Source: Pedobacter heparinus DSM 2366 (GTDB lineage: Bacteria; Bacteroidota; Bacteroidia; Sphingobacteriales; Sphingobacteriaceae). From it: 64,000 bases of DNA. How positions within the stretch are numbered: position 1 is the first letter of the stretch; each line of letters starts with the position of its first letter. A model generated the notes under the pieces. That model was not told where the DNA came from. It ran no database searches and saw only the letters and a program-made list of their open reading frames with translations. Shown piece after piece: positions 16,807 through 25,934 of this stretch. Location of the stretch: contig NC_013061.1 in assembly GCF_000023825.1 (NCBI RefSeq), forward strand, positions 868,001-932,000, read 5' to 3'. A program made the position numbers and the translations under genes.

Positions 16807-18780
16807 ATGGCTGCGTTCAGGAAAGTTTTTCTGCTGATATTGATGGGTAGTATGGCTGCAACTGCTCATGCAGGGTTAAAACTTGCGCAGCTCTTTCAAA
16901 GCAATATGGTATTGCAGCGCGATAAACCAGTACCTATATGGGGTTTTGCGGCTGCAGGAGAAAAAATTACACTGCGCTTTAAGGCGCTCAACTATACTGC
17001 CATTACCGGTAAAGACGGGAGCTGGAACATTAAATTGCCCGCACAAGCCGCAGGAGGACCTTATGAAATACTCATTAAAGGGAAATCAAAAAGCATTACT
17101 TTAAAAAATGTACTATTTGGCGATGTATGGATTTGTGGCGGACAGTCGAACATGCAATACACCTTAAATCAGATCGGCTACACTCCAAAAGATACAGTTG
17201 CAGCCAATAACCCTAACCTGCGCTTGTTTACTGCAAGCATAGATATGGATTATGTGCCTAAAAAAGACCTTGCCGGTGGCAACTGGACAAGTGCCTCAGC
17301 AGCAAGTATCCATAATTTCTCGGCCACTGCTTATTTCTTTGGCCTTGCGCTGGCCGATTCACTTCATGTGCCGATTGGACTGCTGAGCATTAACCTGGGG
17401 GCTACCAGTATAGAAACCTGGATGAGTGCTGCTGCACTTTCTCCCTTCCCGCAATTTAAGCCTTATGCCGATGCTTACCTGGCACCGGCCAAAAGTTTTA
17501 AAGAAATTACTACGGCATTTGAAAAGATGAAGCCCGAATGGGAGCAAAAGTATTATTGGAAAGGAAAGGGGATGGAAGAAAAATGGTACCTGCCCGAAAC
17601 TGACATTTCAACATGGAAAACCATAGAAGTCCCCTCCTGGTGGGAAGACCAGGAGCTGCCGGGTTTTGATGGGGCGGTTTGGTTCCGTAAATCATTCGAT
17701 CTGCCTAAAGATTTTAAAGCTGAACATTTCCTGCTCCAGCTGAACCAGATAGATGATTATGATATGGTCTGGATCAATGGTGTAAAAGTTGGCGAAGGTT
17801 TTGGTAACCAGAACTGGCGCAATTACCAGGTGCCTGCCCATATGCTAAAACCAACGGATAATGTGATTGTAATAAGGGTCTTTGACATTGGCGGTAAAGG
17901 TGGAATGTATTCAGGTGCCATCTGGGGCAATCCCATTTTGCTGGGTAAATGGAGTTACCAGCAAGACCTGAAAATAGATGCTGCTACCTTTCCGAAACCT
18001 CATGTGGTAAATGTAAGCCCTTTTTCTACACCTGCAGTGTTGTATAATGGTAACATTGCCCCGGTTACACAAATGGCCATTAAGGGTTTTATCTGGTATC
18101 AGGGCGAATCCAATGCTGGCCGTGCAGTTGAATACCGGCAGCTGTTTCCGGCTATGATCAGGGACTGGCGGAAACAATTTAAACAGGGTGATGTACCTTT
18201 TATATTTGCCCAACTGGCCAATTATATGGCGGAAAAGCCTGAGCCGGGAGAAAGCGACTGGGCAGAACTGCGTGAAGCCCAGGCAAAAGCTTTGGCCTTG
18301 CCCAATACCGGTATGGCCGTGCTTATCGACATTGGTGAGGCGGGTGATATCCACCCCAAAAATAAAATGGATGTAGGCCGGCGGCTGGCACTTGAAGCTT
18401 TGCATACCGCCTATCATAAAAATATTATCAGTAAAGGCCCAACCTATGCGGGTATGGAAATCAAGGGGGATTCTATTGTCGTCCATTATGCGAAGGGGAC
18501 AGATCAGCTTTATAGTAAACATGAATATATCGAAGGTTTTGCCATCGCAGATAGTAGCAACAAGTTTCACTGGGCAAAAGCCTTTATCCGGAACAATAGC
18601 GTGATCGTGTATTGGGATGGGATTAAAAAACCTGTTTCAGTGCGCTATGCCTGGTCTGACAATCCCGGCGAACTTAACCTGTACAACAGCAGCGGATTGC
18701 CCGCAGCTCCTTTCCGGACAGACCAGCTGCCCGCCAAAACAGCTCATAAATTATTCTCTGAAGATCCCTGGGTCTTTTAA
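16807..18780 (+). CDS. Sialate O-acetylesterase-like carbohydrate esterase
   Basis: The SGNH nucleophile block GDVWICGGQSNMQYT (Ser114) and the later GFIWYQGESNA and DIGEAGDIHPKNK (Asp/His pair) motifs identify the SASA esterase family. A galactose-binding-like beta-sandwich is inserted at about 270-380 (GAVWFRKSFDLPKDF, DDYDMVWINGVKVGEG), as in many Bacteroidota members. Signal peptide: FLLILMGSMAATAHA. It should remove O-acetyl groups from sialic acid or other sugars in the periplasm or at the surface, exposing the glycan for the mannosidase encoded 12 nt downstream. The longer open frame from 16714 overlaps the previous gene; the ATG at 16807 is chosen because it begins the signal peptide. 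Confidence 0.88.
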   Translation: MAAFRKVFLLILMGSMAATAHAGLKLAQLFQSNMVLQRDKPVPIWGFAAAGEKITLRFKALNYTAITGKDGSWNIKLPAQAAGGPYEILIKGKSKSITLKNVLFGDVWICGGQSNMQYTLNQIGYTPKDTVAANNPNLRLFTASIDMDYVPKKDLAGGNWTSASAASIHNFSATAYFFGLALADSLHVPIGLLSINLGATSIETWMSAAALSPFPQFKPYADAYLAPAKSFKEITTAFEKMKPEWEQKYYWKGKGMEEKWYLPETDISTWKTIEVPSWWEDQELPGFDGAVWFRKSFDLPKDFKAEHFLLQLNQIDDYDMVWINGVKVGEGFGNQNWRNYQVPAHMLKPTDNVIVIRVFDIGGKGGMYSGAIWGNPILLGKWSYQQDLKIDAATFPKPHVVNVSPFSTPAVLYNGNIAPVTQMAIKGFIWYQGESNAGRAVEYRQLFPAMIRDWRKQFKQGDVPFIFAQLANYMAEKPEPGESDWAELREAQAKALALPNTGMAVLIDIGEAGDIHPKNKMDVGRRLALEALHTAYHKNIISKGPTYAGMEIKGDSIVVHYAKGTDQLYSKHEYIEGFAIADSSNKFHWAKAFIRNNSVIVYWDGIKKPVSVRYAWSDNPGELNLYNSSGLPAAPFRTDQLPAKTAHKLFSEDPWVF

Positions 18781-18791
18781 GTACGCACATT

Positions 18792-21497
18792 ATGTTAAGA
18801 AAATTCCTACAACGGGCCATTTGCCCTGCAGTCTTATTTTTAATTAGTTTTACTGCTGTGGCAGGTACAGATAATATTGCTCCGCTGGCCAGCATTTCTG
18901 CTTCCTCAGTGCTGAATGCCAGCTTCAGCGCAAATCATGTTAAGGATGGCCTCACCGGCATTGAAAATAAAGGTGAATGGGCTTGTGAAGGTGTAACAAC
19001 AGATTGGGGGTATGTGCGTTTCCCATGGATCAGGCTAGACTGGGATAAAAATTATACCATTGACAGGATAGTGCTGTACGACCGGCCTTCATTGAGTGAA
19101 CACATTGCAAGCGGCCGGCTGGAGTTTAGCGATGGCACAGTAGTATGGGTAAACCAGATCCCCAATAACGGAACCGCCAGGTTGGTACAGTTTAGTCCCA
19201 GAGCCGTATCCTGGGTAAAATTTGTCGTAACCGATGGCAAGGGCAAAGACCTGGGTTTTTCTGAAATAGAAGTGTTTACGGCCAGAACCGCGCAAAGCGA
19301 TTATGTAAGCTGGGTTGATCCTTATATAGAAACGAACAGGGGGCGGTATTTTTATTTCATAACCGGATCCAGGCCGTTTGGAATGGTAGGTGCTGCCCCG
19401 CATACCCGCAATAAAAACCAGAATGGCGGGGGTTACAATTATAACGAAAATGAGATCCTGGGTTTCGGGCAGATCCATACCTGGATGATCTCAGGTATTG
19501 AAGTGATGCCGGCATCAGAAGCAGTTGATCCGCGGGGCGGGGAACAGACCTGGAAATCGGAATTTAGCCATGATGACGAGATTGTCCAGCCCGGATATCA
19601 GCGGGTATACCTGCGTACACCCAAAACCTGGGTGGAGCTGACAAGTACAGAAAGGGTTTCTTTTTACCGGTTTAAATATACGCAGGATATGCAGGCCCAG
19701 GTTTTGGTAAATCTGGGTGGTTATATGGGCAACAGTACTATGGCCGATGCCGAACTGAAAAAGATCAATAACCGGGAGTTTCGGGGTTCTTTCAGTTCTG
19801 TAAAAAGGTATTGGGGCGGCCCAAAGGATGTCAAAGTTTTTTTTGTGGTACAGTTTAACCGTGATGTGGATGCACTGGATGGCTGGAAGGGGAAAGACCT
19901 GTTGAAGAATATAGCTGCTTTACAGGGCGATGAGGCAGGTGTGAGTGCAAAATATAACGTAAAGGCGGGCGATGAAATTAAAATGAAGGTTGCCCTATCC
20001 TATACCAATATAGCCAATGCCCGGAAAAACATGGATACAGAATGCCCGGGCTGGGATTTTGATGCAGTGCGGCAGGATTCGAGAAAGGTATGGAACGAAT
20101 GGCTGGGTAAAATTGAGGTGGAAGGTGGCGCCCAGGATCAGAAAATCAAGTTCTATACAGATTTATGGCATGTTTTGCTGGGCCGCCAAAAGCTTGATGA
20201 TGTATCCGGTGATTATCCCGACCGCACTACCGGTAAGCGGGAAGGCAATTTTACCGATGCCATTTTTAAAGTAAAAACCTTGCCTAAAACTAAAGAAGGC
20301 AAGGTAAAATACCATATGTACAATTCGGATGCTTTCTGGCTAAGCCAATGGAACCTGAATATTTTATGGGGGCTGGGTTGGCCTGAAGTACAGGATGAAC
20401 TGTCGGCCTCTATGATCCAGTATGCGGATAATGGAGGTTTGCTGCCCCGAGGGCCTTCCGGTGGGGGTTATTCATACATCATGACCAGTAACCCGACGGC
20501 CAACCTGGTGGCAGGAACCTATCAGAAAGGGTTACTGACAAAAGTGGATGCCAGGCATGCTTTTGATGTTTTAAAACGCAACCAGATGCCAGGCGGAATG
20601 CTGGGCAGCAATACTGATGTTGAATTTTACATTAAGAACGGCTGGTGGAAAAACAATGCGGGAATTACCATTGAGGCTGCATTTCAGGACTGGGCAGTTG
20701 CGCAGATGGCGAAGAAGCTGGGCCGCAAAACCGATTACAATTATTTCTTAAAACGTTCTGAAAGCTGGAAAAACTGTTTTAACCCTGCACAGAACCTCTT
20801 GTTTCCTAAGGATAGCCTTGGGCATTTTACAAGTAATGATCCTTTAAGTGGCGCCGGTTTTATAGAGGCAAATGCCTGGCAGGCTACCTGGGGTGTATCA
20901 CATGACATTCCCGGCCTGGCAAAACTAATGGGTGGCAATGACAGTTTGTGTAATAAGCTGAATTACGCTTTTGAAAAAGCAGCCCCCCAGGATTTTGTTT
21001 TTGCCTATAACGATGGTTATGTAAGTTATGCCAACCAGCCTGGTCTTTCCAATGCGCATGTGTTTAACTATGCGGGTAAGCCGTGGTTAACACAATACTG
21101 GGTACGCAGAGTAAGAGAGCAGGCTTATGGAGGTACCAGTCCGGATCTGGGCTATGGCGGACATGATGAGGACCAGGGACAAATGGGGGCACTGAGTGCG
21201 CTGATGGCTATAGGTCTGTTCAATCTGCAGGGCAATGCAGCAGTTGCGCCTGTTTATGAAATCACCAGTCCAATTTTTGACAGGATAAGGATCAGCCTCG
21301 ACCCCAGGTATTATACCGGAAAAGAATTTGACATCATTACCTATAACAATTCCAGAGAAAACAGGTATATCCAGAAAGCAACACTAAATGGTAAGGCGCT
21401 GAACCGTTTTTGGTTTAGCCATGCCGATTTTGCAAAGGGAGGTAAGCTTGAAATCTGGCTTGGGCAGGAGCCCAATAAAGAATGGGGGACTAAATGA
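18792..21497 (+). CDS. GH92-type alpha-mannosidase with N-terminal discoidin-like domain
   Basis: A signal peptide (PAVLFLISFTAVAG) is followed by a 140-residue F5/8-type domain (LASISASSVLNASFSANHVKDG to LGFSEIEVFTA). Family 92 features follow: WVDPYIETNRGRYFYFITGSRP, YHMYNSDAFWLSQWNLN and GYGGHDEDQGQMGALSALMA. The family cleaves terminal alpha-mannose residues from N-glycans or yeast mannan, with a Ca ion. The DEDQGQM region fits the conserved GH92 segment near the C-terminus but reads HDEDQGQM rather than the usual GNED[CS]GQMS, so it is a divergent member. It is the last gene of the operon and agrees with mannose-6-phosphate isomerase upstream. Confidence 0.82.
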   Translation: MLRKFLQRAICPAVLFLISFTAVAGTDNIAPLASISASSVLNASFSANHVKDGLTGIENKGEWACEGVTTDWGYVRFPWIRLDWDKNYTIDRIVLYDRPSLSEHIASGRLEFSDGTVVWVNQIPNNGTARLVQFSPRAVSWVKFVVTDGKGKDLGFSEIEVFTARTAQSDYVSWVDPYIETNRGRYFYFITGSRPFGMVGAAPHTRNKNQNGGGYNYNENEILGFGQIHTWMISGIEVMPASEAVDPRGGEQTWKSEFSHDDEIVQPGYQRVYLRTPKTWVELTSTERVSFYRFKYTQDMQAQVLVNLGGYMGNSTMADAELKKINNREFRGSFSSVKRYWGGPKDVKVFFVVQFNRDVDALDGWKGKDLLKNIAALQGDEAGVSAKYNVKAGDEIKMKVALSYTNIANARKNMDTECPGWDFDAVRQDSRKVWNEWLGKIEVEGGAQDQKIKFYTDLWHVLLGRQKLDDVSGDYPDRTTGKREGNFTDAIFKVKTLPKTKEGKVKYHMYNSDAFWLSQWNLNILWGLGWPEVQDELSASMIQYADNGGLLPRGPSGGGYSYIMTSNPTANLVAGTYQKGLLTKVDARHAFDVLKRNQMPGGMLGSNTDVEFYIKNGWWKNNAGITIEAAFQDWAVAQMAKKLGRKTDYNYFLKRSESWKNCFNPAQNLLFPKDSLGHFTSNDPLSGAGFIEANAWQATWGVSHDIPGLAKLMGGNDSLCNKLNYAFEKAAPQDFVFAYNDGYVSYANQPGLSNAHVFNYAGKPWLTQYWVRRVREQAYGGTSPDLGYGGHDEDQGQMGALSALMAIGLFNLQGNAAVAPVYEITSPIFDRIRISLDPRYYTGKEFDIITYNNSRENRYIQKATLNGKALNRFWFSHADFAKGGKLEIWLGQEPNKEWGTK

Positions 21498-21601
21498 GAT
21501 CAGCACAGATAAAACACAGTTAAAAATTCTGAAGTTTAAAACAATTTTGGGTAAATGCAGTTCAATAAATTAACTTGGCATTAAATCCATTTTTTGTAAA
21601 A

Positions 21602-23536
21602 ATGAAGCATCCCCTTTTTTACGTTCTTTTTTCCTTAATAACCATGGCTGCCTGTGGCCGCAGTGCTGACCAGCGCCAGCCACCCAGGATTTCGAAAAAG
21701 GACAGCTTAAAGATTCAGCAATATATTCAAAAGAGTATTTTTTATCAGCAGGGCAAGCCTGATTCGGCACTGCATTATGCCCGGGAAGGCCTGCAGCTTT
21801 CCCAGAAATTGCATTACAGGCTGGGCGAAGCTTTGTTGATCAACCAGCTTTCGGCTATTAATGAAGTGTATGGGAACCTAGAACTTGCCAGCCGTTACCA
21901 GAAAGAGGTACTGGTCATCTATAAGCAATTAAAAAACCGATCCGGGCAGGCTGCGGCACATGCACAGCTGGGCATGCTGGAAGCCGGGCAGGGGCGGACG
22001 AAATTGGGAATGAAGCAATTGGGGCAGGCTTTAGCCCTTTATAAGACCCTGGCCGATACACCGGGTATGGTAGCTGTTTATACCCGGCTTGGCGAGGTAA
22101 ATGAACTTGATCACCAATTGAAGCAAGCTATGGCTTTTTACATAAAAGCCAAACAACTCAACAAAGACCAACCAGTTAAAGACGATTATTTTGTGTTGCT
22201 GAACAATATGGCCCGCCTGAATGTGAAAAAAGGACTTCCGCGGGAAGCTTTGCGGTATTATAGGGAAGGAATTGAAAAAAGCAGTAGTCCGGCAGCTGTT
22301 AAAACACACATCCGGTTTTTGCACAGTGCAGGCCATATGCTGGATACGCTTGACAGTGCCAAAGAAGCCTTAGTTTATCACCGCATGGGTTTGCAAAATG
22401 CCAGGGCTCACAACCTGAAGGAGGATGAAGCAAGGTCTTTGCTGGTAATGGCAAGAGCGGTGAAAGATGAAGATGCACAAAAAGGAATTCAGCATTTGAA
22501 AACTGCATTGGACCTTGCACAGGAAATTGGCCATAAACAATTGTCGGCAGAAATTTATAAAGGCCTTACCGAACTGTATAACCAGCAGTCTATGCATAAA
22601 GAAGCGCTAAATGCTTTAGAGATGCACCACCGGTTAAACGATAGCCTGTCCAATATAAACAAAGCACATAAGCTCCTGGTATTGCAAAACAGTTATGAAC
22701 TTGCGGCCAGAAGGGCGCATATTGAAAGCCTGGAGTTAAGCAACCAGGAAAAAACCTACCAGCGCAACATCGGTATCGGATTGGCCATTGCAGCATTTGT
22801 TATTTTGGCAATTACAGCTTTCTATTTTTATAAGACCCGTATGTTGAACAAAAGGCTTATAGAAAGCAACAGGATCAAAGATCAGTTATTTTCTATTATA
22901 GGGCACGACCTGCGTAATCCTGTGGGGGGGATTACCCAGCTGCTTGCGGTAATGGACGAACAGGAACTGAGCCTGGAAGAGCTCCATCAGATGATCTCGG
23001 CCATGCGGAAACAGGGCGATGTAGCACTTGAGATCTTGAATGCCTTGCTGAACTGGGGAGAAGCCCAGCTTAAAGGTGTCAATGTGAAAGCCAGCCATTT
23101 TAGTCCCCTTACCTATATCCAGAAAAATCTGGCCGCATTGAATAAACAGGTTACAGATAAGTCTTTGCGGATAGAAAATACCGTTGCAGCAGAGCTTAGG
23201 ATCAGTGGTGATGCAGACCACTTTGATTTTATCATCAGGAACCTGCTTTCCAATGCCATCAAATTCAGTTATCCCGGAAAGACAATATGGGTCAATGCAG
23301 ATGTATCTAATCCGGAAAAGGTAATATTTTCAGTAAAAGATGAGGGCAAAGGAATTACTGAAATGCAGCAAGCCCTGTTTTTAAAACAAAATCTGGACAT
23401 TACCTACGGAACAAGCGGAGAAAAGGGTACAGGGATAGGTTTAATGCTTTGTCTGGAGTTTATAAAAGCCAACCATGGCAAGCTGTGGCTGATCAGTACT
23501 CCTGGAAATGGCACTACTTTCTTTTTTTATTTTTAA
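21602..23536 (+). CDS. TPR-containing sensor histidine kinase with lipoprotein-like signal
   Basis: The order is: N-terminal export signal with TMAAC lipobox (Cys18), about 350 residues of TPR repeats (for example ALHYAREGLQLSQKL, AHAQLGMLEAGQG), one membrane segment (IGIGLAIAAFVILAITAFYF), HisKA with phospho-acceptor His435 in SIIGHDLRNPVGG, and a full HATPase domain (IIRNLLSNAIKFSYPG, VKDEGKGI, GTGIGLMLCLEFI). Such proteins sense extracytoplasmic cues and phosphorylate a separate response regulator; none is encoded nearby. The ATG at 21602 is chosen because the frame's earlier TTG would add nine residues before the signal. The region 21498-21601 before it shows no clear promoter. Confidence 0.88.
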   Translation: MKHPLFYVLFSLITMAACGRSADQRQPPRISKKDSLKIQQYIQKSIFYQQGKPDSALHYAREGLQLSQKLHYRLGEALLINQLSAINEVYGNLELASRYQKEVLVIYKQLKNRSGQAAAHAQLGMLEAGQGRTKLGMKQLGQALALYKTLADTPGMVAVYTRLGEVNELDHQLKQAMAFYIKAKQLNKDQPVKDDYFVLLNNMARLNVKKGLPREALRYYREGIEKSSSPAAVKTHIRFLHSAGHMLDTLDSAKEALVYHRMGLQNARAHNLKEDEARSLLVMARAVKDEDAQKGIQHLKTALDLAQEIGHKQLSAEIYKGLTELYNQQSMHKEALNALEMHHRLNDSLSNINKAHKLLVLQNSYELAARRAHIESLELSNQEKTYQRNIGIGLAIAAFVILAITAFYFYKTRMLNKRLIESNRIKDQLFSIIGHDLRNPVGGITQLLAVMDEQELSLEELHQMISAMRKQGDVALEILNALLNWGEAQLKGVNVKASHFSPLTYIQKNLAALNKQVTDKSLRIENTVAAELRISGDADHFDFIIRNLLSNAIKFSYPGKTIWVNADVSNPEKVIFSVKDEGKGITEMQQALFLKQNLDITYGTSGEKGTGIGLMLCLEFIKANHGKLWLISTPGNGTTFFFYF

Positions 23537-23552
23537 TAAATCTAAATAGGTC

Positions 23553-23560
23553 TATATTTG
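23553..23560 (+). promoter_or_regulatory. -7 box TATATTTG upstream of the siderophore receptor gene
   Basis: A perfect TAnnTTTG element sits 20 bp before the ATG at 23581 and 16 bp after the stop of the upstream kinase. It would give a leader of about 14 nt. The -33 region is only T-rich, so strength is uncertain. Confidence 0.5.
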
Positions 23561-23580
23561 CGCGCAGATAAAATCAACGC

Positions 23581-25932
23581 ATGAAATATATTCAGGTTAA
23601 CCTTGCGCTCTTCCTTCTCGTGTTCATCCTTCCTATAAATATCATGGCCCAAAGCGGTAGGGGTACGGTAAATGGCAGTCTTACAGATTCTTTGAAAAAT
23701 GCGATTGCTTTTGCCAATATCCAGGTAAAAGGATTAAAGCTCAAAACCACTTCCGACAAATCGGGAAAGTTTACTTTAAATGATGTTCCCGCAGGAAACC
23801 GAACTATCCGTGTTTCTATTACAGGTTACAACAACCAGGAACAGCAGTTGCTTGTAAATACAGATCAGGTTTCGACAATTGATTTTACACTTACAGAAGC
23901 GAATGCAGATTTACATGAAGTCATTGTTTCTGCAAGCAGAAGGGCAGAGTCCCTGGCTCAAACGCCATCTTCGGTTACTGTGCTTACAGCAAAAGATATT
24001 GCAACACAATCCATTATCAGTCCTAACCTTGCCAATATCCTTTCTTATAGTGTACCCGGACTAGGTGCATCAACCAATCAAACGGGTAATTCGGGGCAAA
24101 CGTTGCGTGGCAGAAATGTACTGGTACTGATTGATGGTATTCCGCAGTCGACCCCATTAAGGGCTGGAGGCAGGGACATCCGGAGCATAGACCCATCTGT
24201 TATTGAGCGGGTAGAAGTGATTAAAGGCGCTACTGCTATTTACGGCAATGGTGCAGAAGGGGGACTGATCAATTATATCACTAAAAAGGCGAACACAGGA
24301 AAATCTTTTGGCGGGTATTCGCAAATTGGCTTAACAGGCAACCTGAAGGGAGACAGTACCATTGGTTATCGTGCAACCCAGCAGTTTTATGGTAAAGTAG
24401 AGCAGTTCGATTACGTTGTAAGTGGTATGTTTGAGAAAACAGGGGTGTTCCGTGATGCGGAAGGACTGGTTATTTCGCCGGAATACGGACTTGGAGAAAC
24501 AAAATCCTATAACGGCTTTGCAAAAATAGGCTACGACATTACGGCCAAACAAAGGCTGGAGCTGATGTATAATTATTTTAGTTCCAGGCAGGATTCCAGG
24601 TATGTTACCAAAGCAGGTGTTTATGGAGAATCTCCTGCCATTGGCGTGGCGGGCAACAGGCTTGGCGTAGATGAGGGAACCCGATTTAACCACAATGCAA
24701 ACCTTCAGTATAGCAATCGCGAAATTTTTGGGCATACCGATCTGACAGCGAACCTGTATTTTCAGGACTTTTATACCATTTATTCTAATTCAACGTCTTT
24801 TTATGAAGGCGGGCAATCGGCCATCACCTCTACAAAAAAGGGTGCACGTGTAAACCTGAATACGCCATTTAGGCTTAGGCCATTGGTTCCGATGCAAATC
24901 AACTATGGCCTGGACCTGATGAATGATAAAACCGCCCAAAACCTGGTTGATGGGAGAAGCTGGGTGCCAAAAATGAACATGGTAAACTTTGCACCTTATT
25001 TTCAGGCATCGGCAAACCTGTTTACCGACCTGACTTTAAAAGCGGGGGCAAGAGCAGAGAATATCAATATTGACGTGGATGATTTTAATACCCTGGCAAC
25101 GGGGGCCAATGGCGCCGGAAGCATTGCTGTAAAGGGAGGTGCTTTAAACTACAATGCGCTTGTGTTTAATGCAGGTGCGCGGTATTCTAAATTTAAGTTT
25201 TTTAACCCTTTCATCAGTTATGCGCAATCGTTCTCTGTATTTGAACTGGGCAGGGTGCTTAGGGCAGCAGAAAGCAATACCCTTGCCCAGCTGGAAACCA
25301 AGCCGATTATTGTAAACAATTATGAGGGTGGTTTTAGCAGCACTATTGGCAAGTTTAACTTAAGTGCAGCTTATTATTACAGTACTTCTAAACTGGGTGC
25401 AAATTTACTGGAGGTTAATGGAAAGTATATTTCTCAAAGGATTCCCGAAGAGGTTTATGGTTACGAGATCCAGGCCGACTACCAACTGCTGGAATCGTTA
25501 ACGATAGGAGGTAACTACGCAAAAGTGGAAGGAAAAGGTGATGTTGACAATGATGGAAAGTTTGATGGACCCACAGATGTTTATTTAAATACGACCCGTA
25601 TTCCCCCGGCAAAAACTACTGCTTATGTGAAGTATTCCGGGCTTAAAAATCTGCTTATTGATGTAAACTGGATGCGCATAGGCAGCAGGGACCGTTTTAA
25701 ACCCAATGCCAGTGGCAAATACCTGATTGGTGAAGGGCCCGTAAAGGCATTTGACCTCTTTAATATCGCTGCCTCGTATCAGCTTATTCCTTCTTTAAAA
25801 GCAAATCTGGGCATAGAAAACCTGTTGAACAAAAGCTATTATCCGAGCATATCCCAATTTTACGGAAGTGGTATCAATTATGTAAGGGGAAATGGCCGGA
25901 GGTTTAACCTTTCCATTGGCTACGCTTTTTAG
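23581..25932 (+). CDS. TonB-dependent siderophore receptor
   Basis: A signal peptide (LALFLLVFILPINIMAQ) is followed by a carboxypeptidase-regulatory-like domain (about 30-110), a plug domain (TPSSVTVLTAKDIATQS, VLVLIDGIPQST, VIERVEVIKGATAIYGNGAE) and a 22-strand barrel ending in an aromatic C-terminus (LSIGYAF). The plug lacks the EVVVxGYG SusC box and matches FhuE/FecA-type metal-siderophore receptors. It should take up Fe(III)-siderophore, energised by TonB. The PepSY membrane protein gene follows after 2 nt, and that pairing supports an iron role. No Fur box was recognised. Confidence 0.9.
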   Translation: MKYIQVNLALFLLVFILPINIMAQSGRGTVNGSLTDSLKNAIAFANIQVKGLKLKTTSDKSGKFTLNDVPAGNRTIRVSITGYNNQEQQLLVNTDQVSTIDFTLTEANADLHEVIVSASRRAESLAQTPSSVTVLTAKDIATQSIISPNLANILSYSVPGLGASTNQTGNSGQTLRGRNVLVLIDGIPQSTPLRAGGRDIRSIDPSVIERVEVIKGATAIYGNGAEGGLINYITKKANTGKSFGGYSQIGLTGNLKGDSTIGYRATQQFYGKVEQFDYVVSGMFEKTGVFRDAEGLVISPEYGLGETKSYNGFAKIGYDITAKQRLELMYNYFSSRQDSRYVTKAGVYGESPAIGVAGNRLGVDEGTRFNHNANLQYSNREIFGHTDLTANLYFQDFYTIYSNSTSFYEGGQSAITSTKKGARVNLNTPFRLRPLVPMQINYGLDLMNDKTAQNLVDGRSWVPKMNMVNFAPYFQASANLFTDLTLKAGARAENINIDVDDFNTLATGANGAGSIAVKGGALNYNALVFNAGARYSKFKFFNPFISYAQSFSVFELGRVLRAAESNTLAQLETKPIIVNNYEGGFSSTIGKFNLSAAYYYSTSKLGANLLEVNGKYISQRIPEEVYGYEIQADYQLLESLTIGGNYAKVEGKGDVDNDGKFDGPTDVYLNTTRIPPAKTTAYVKYSGLKNLLIDVNWMRIGSRDRFKPNASGKYLIGEGPVKAFDLFNIAASYQLIPSLKANLGIENLLNKSYYPSISQFYGSGINYVRGNGRRFNLSIGYAF

Positions 25933-25934
25933 GG

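Noticed and set aside
17911..18570. 219-aa open frame on the minus strand inside the esterase gene
   Set aside because: Shadow frame; the plus-strand protein has clear SASA motifs throughout.
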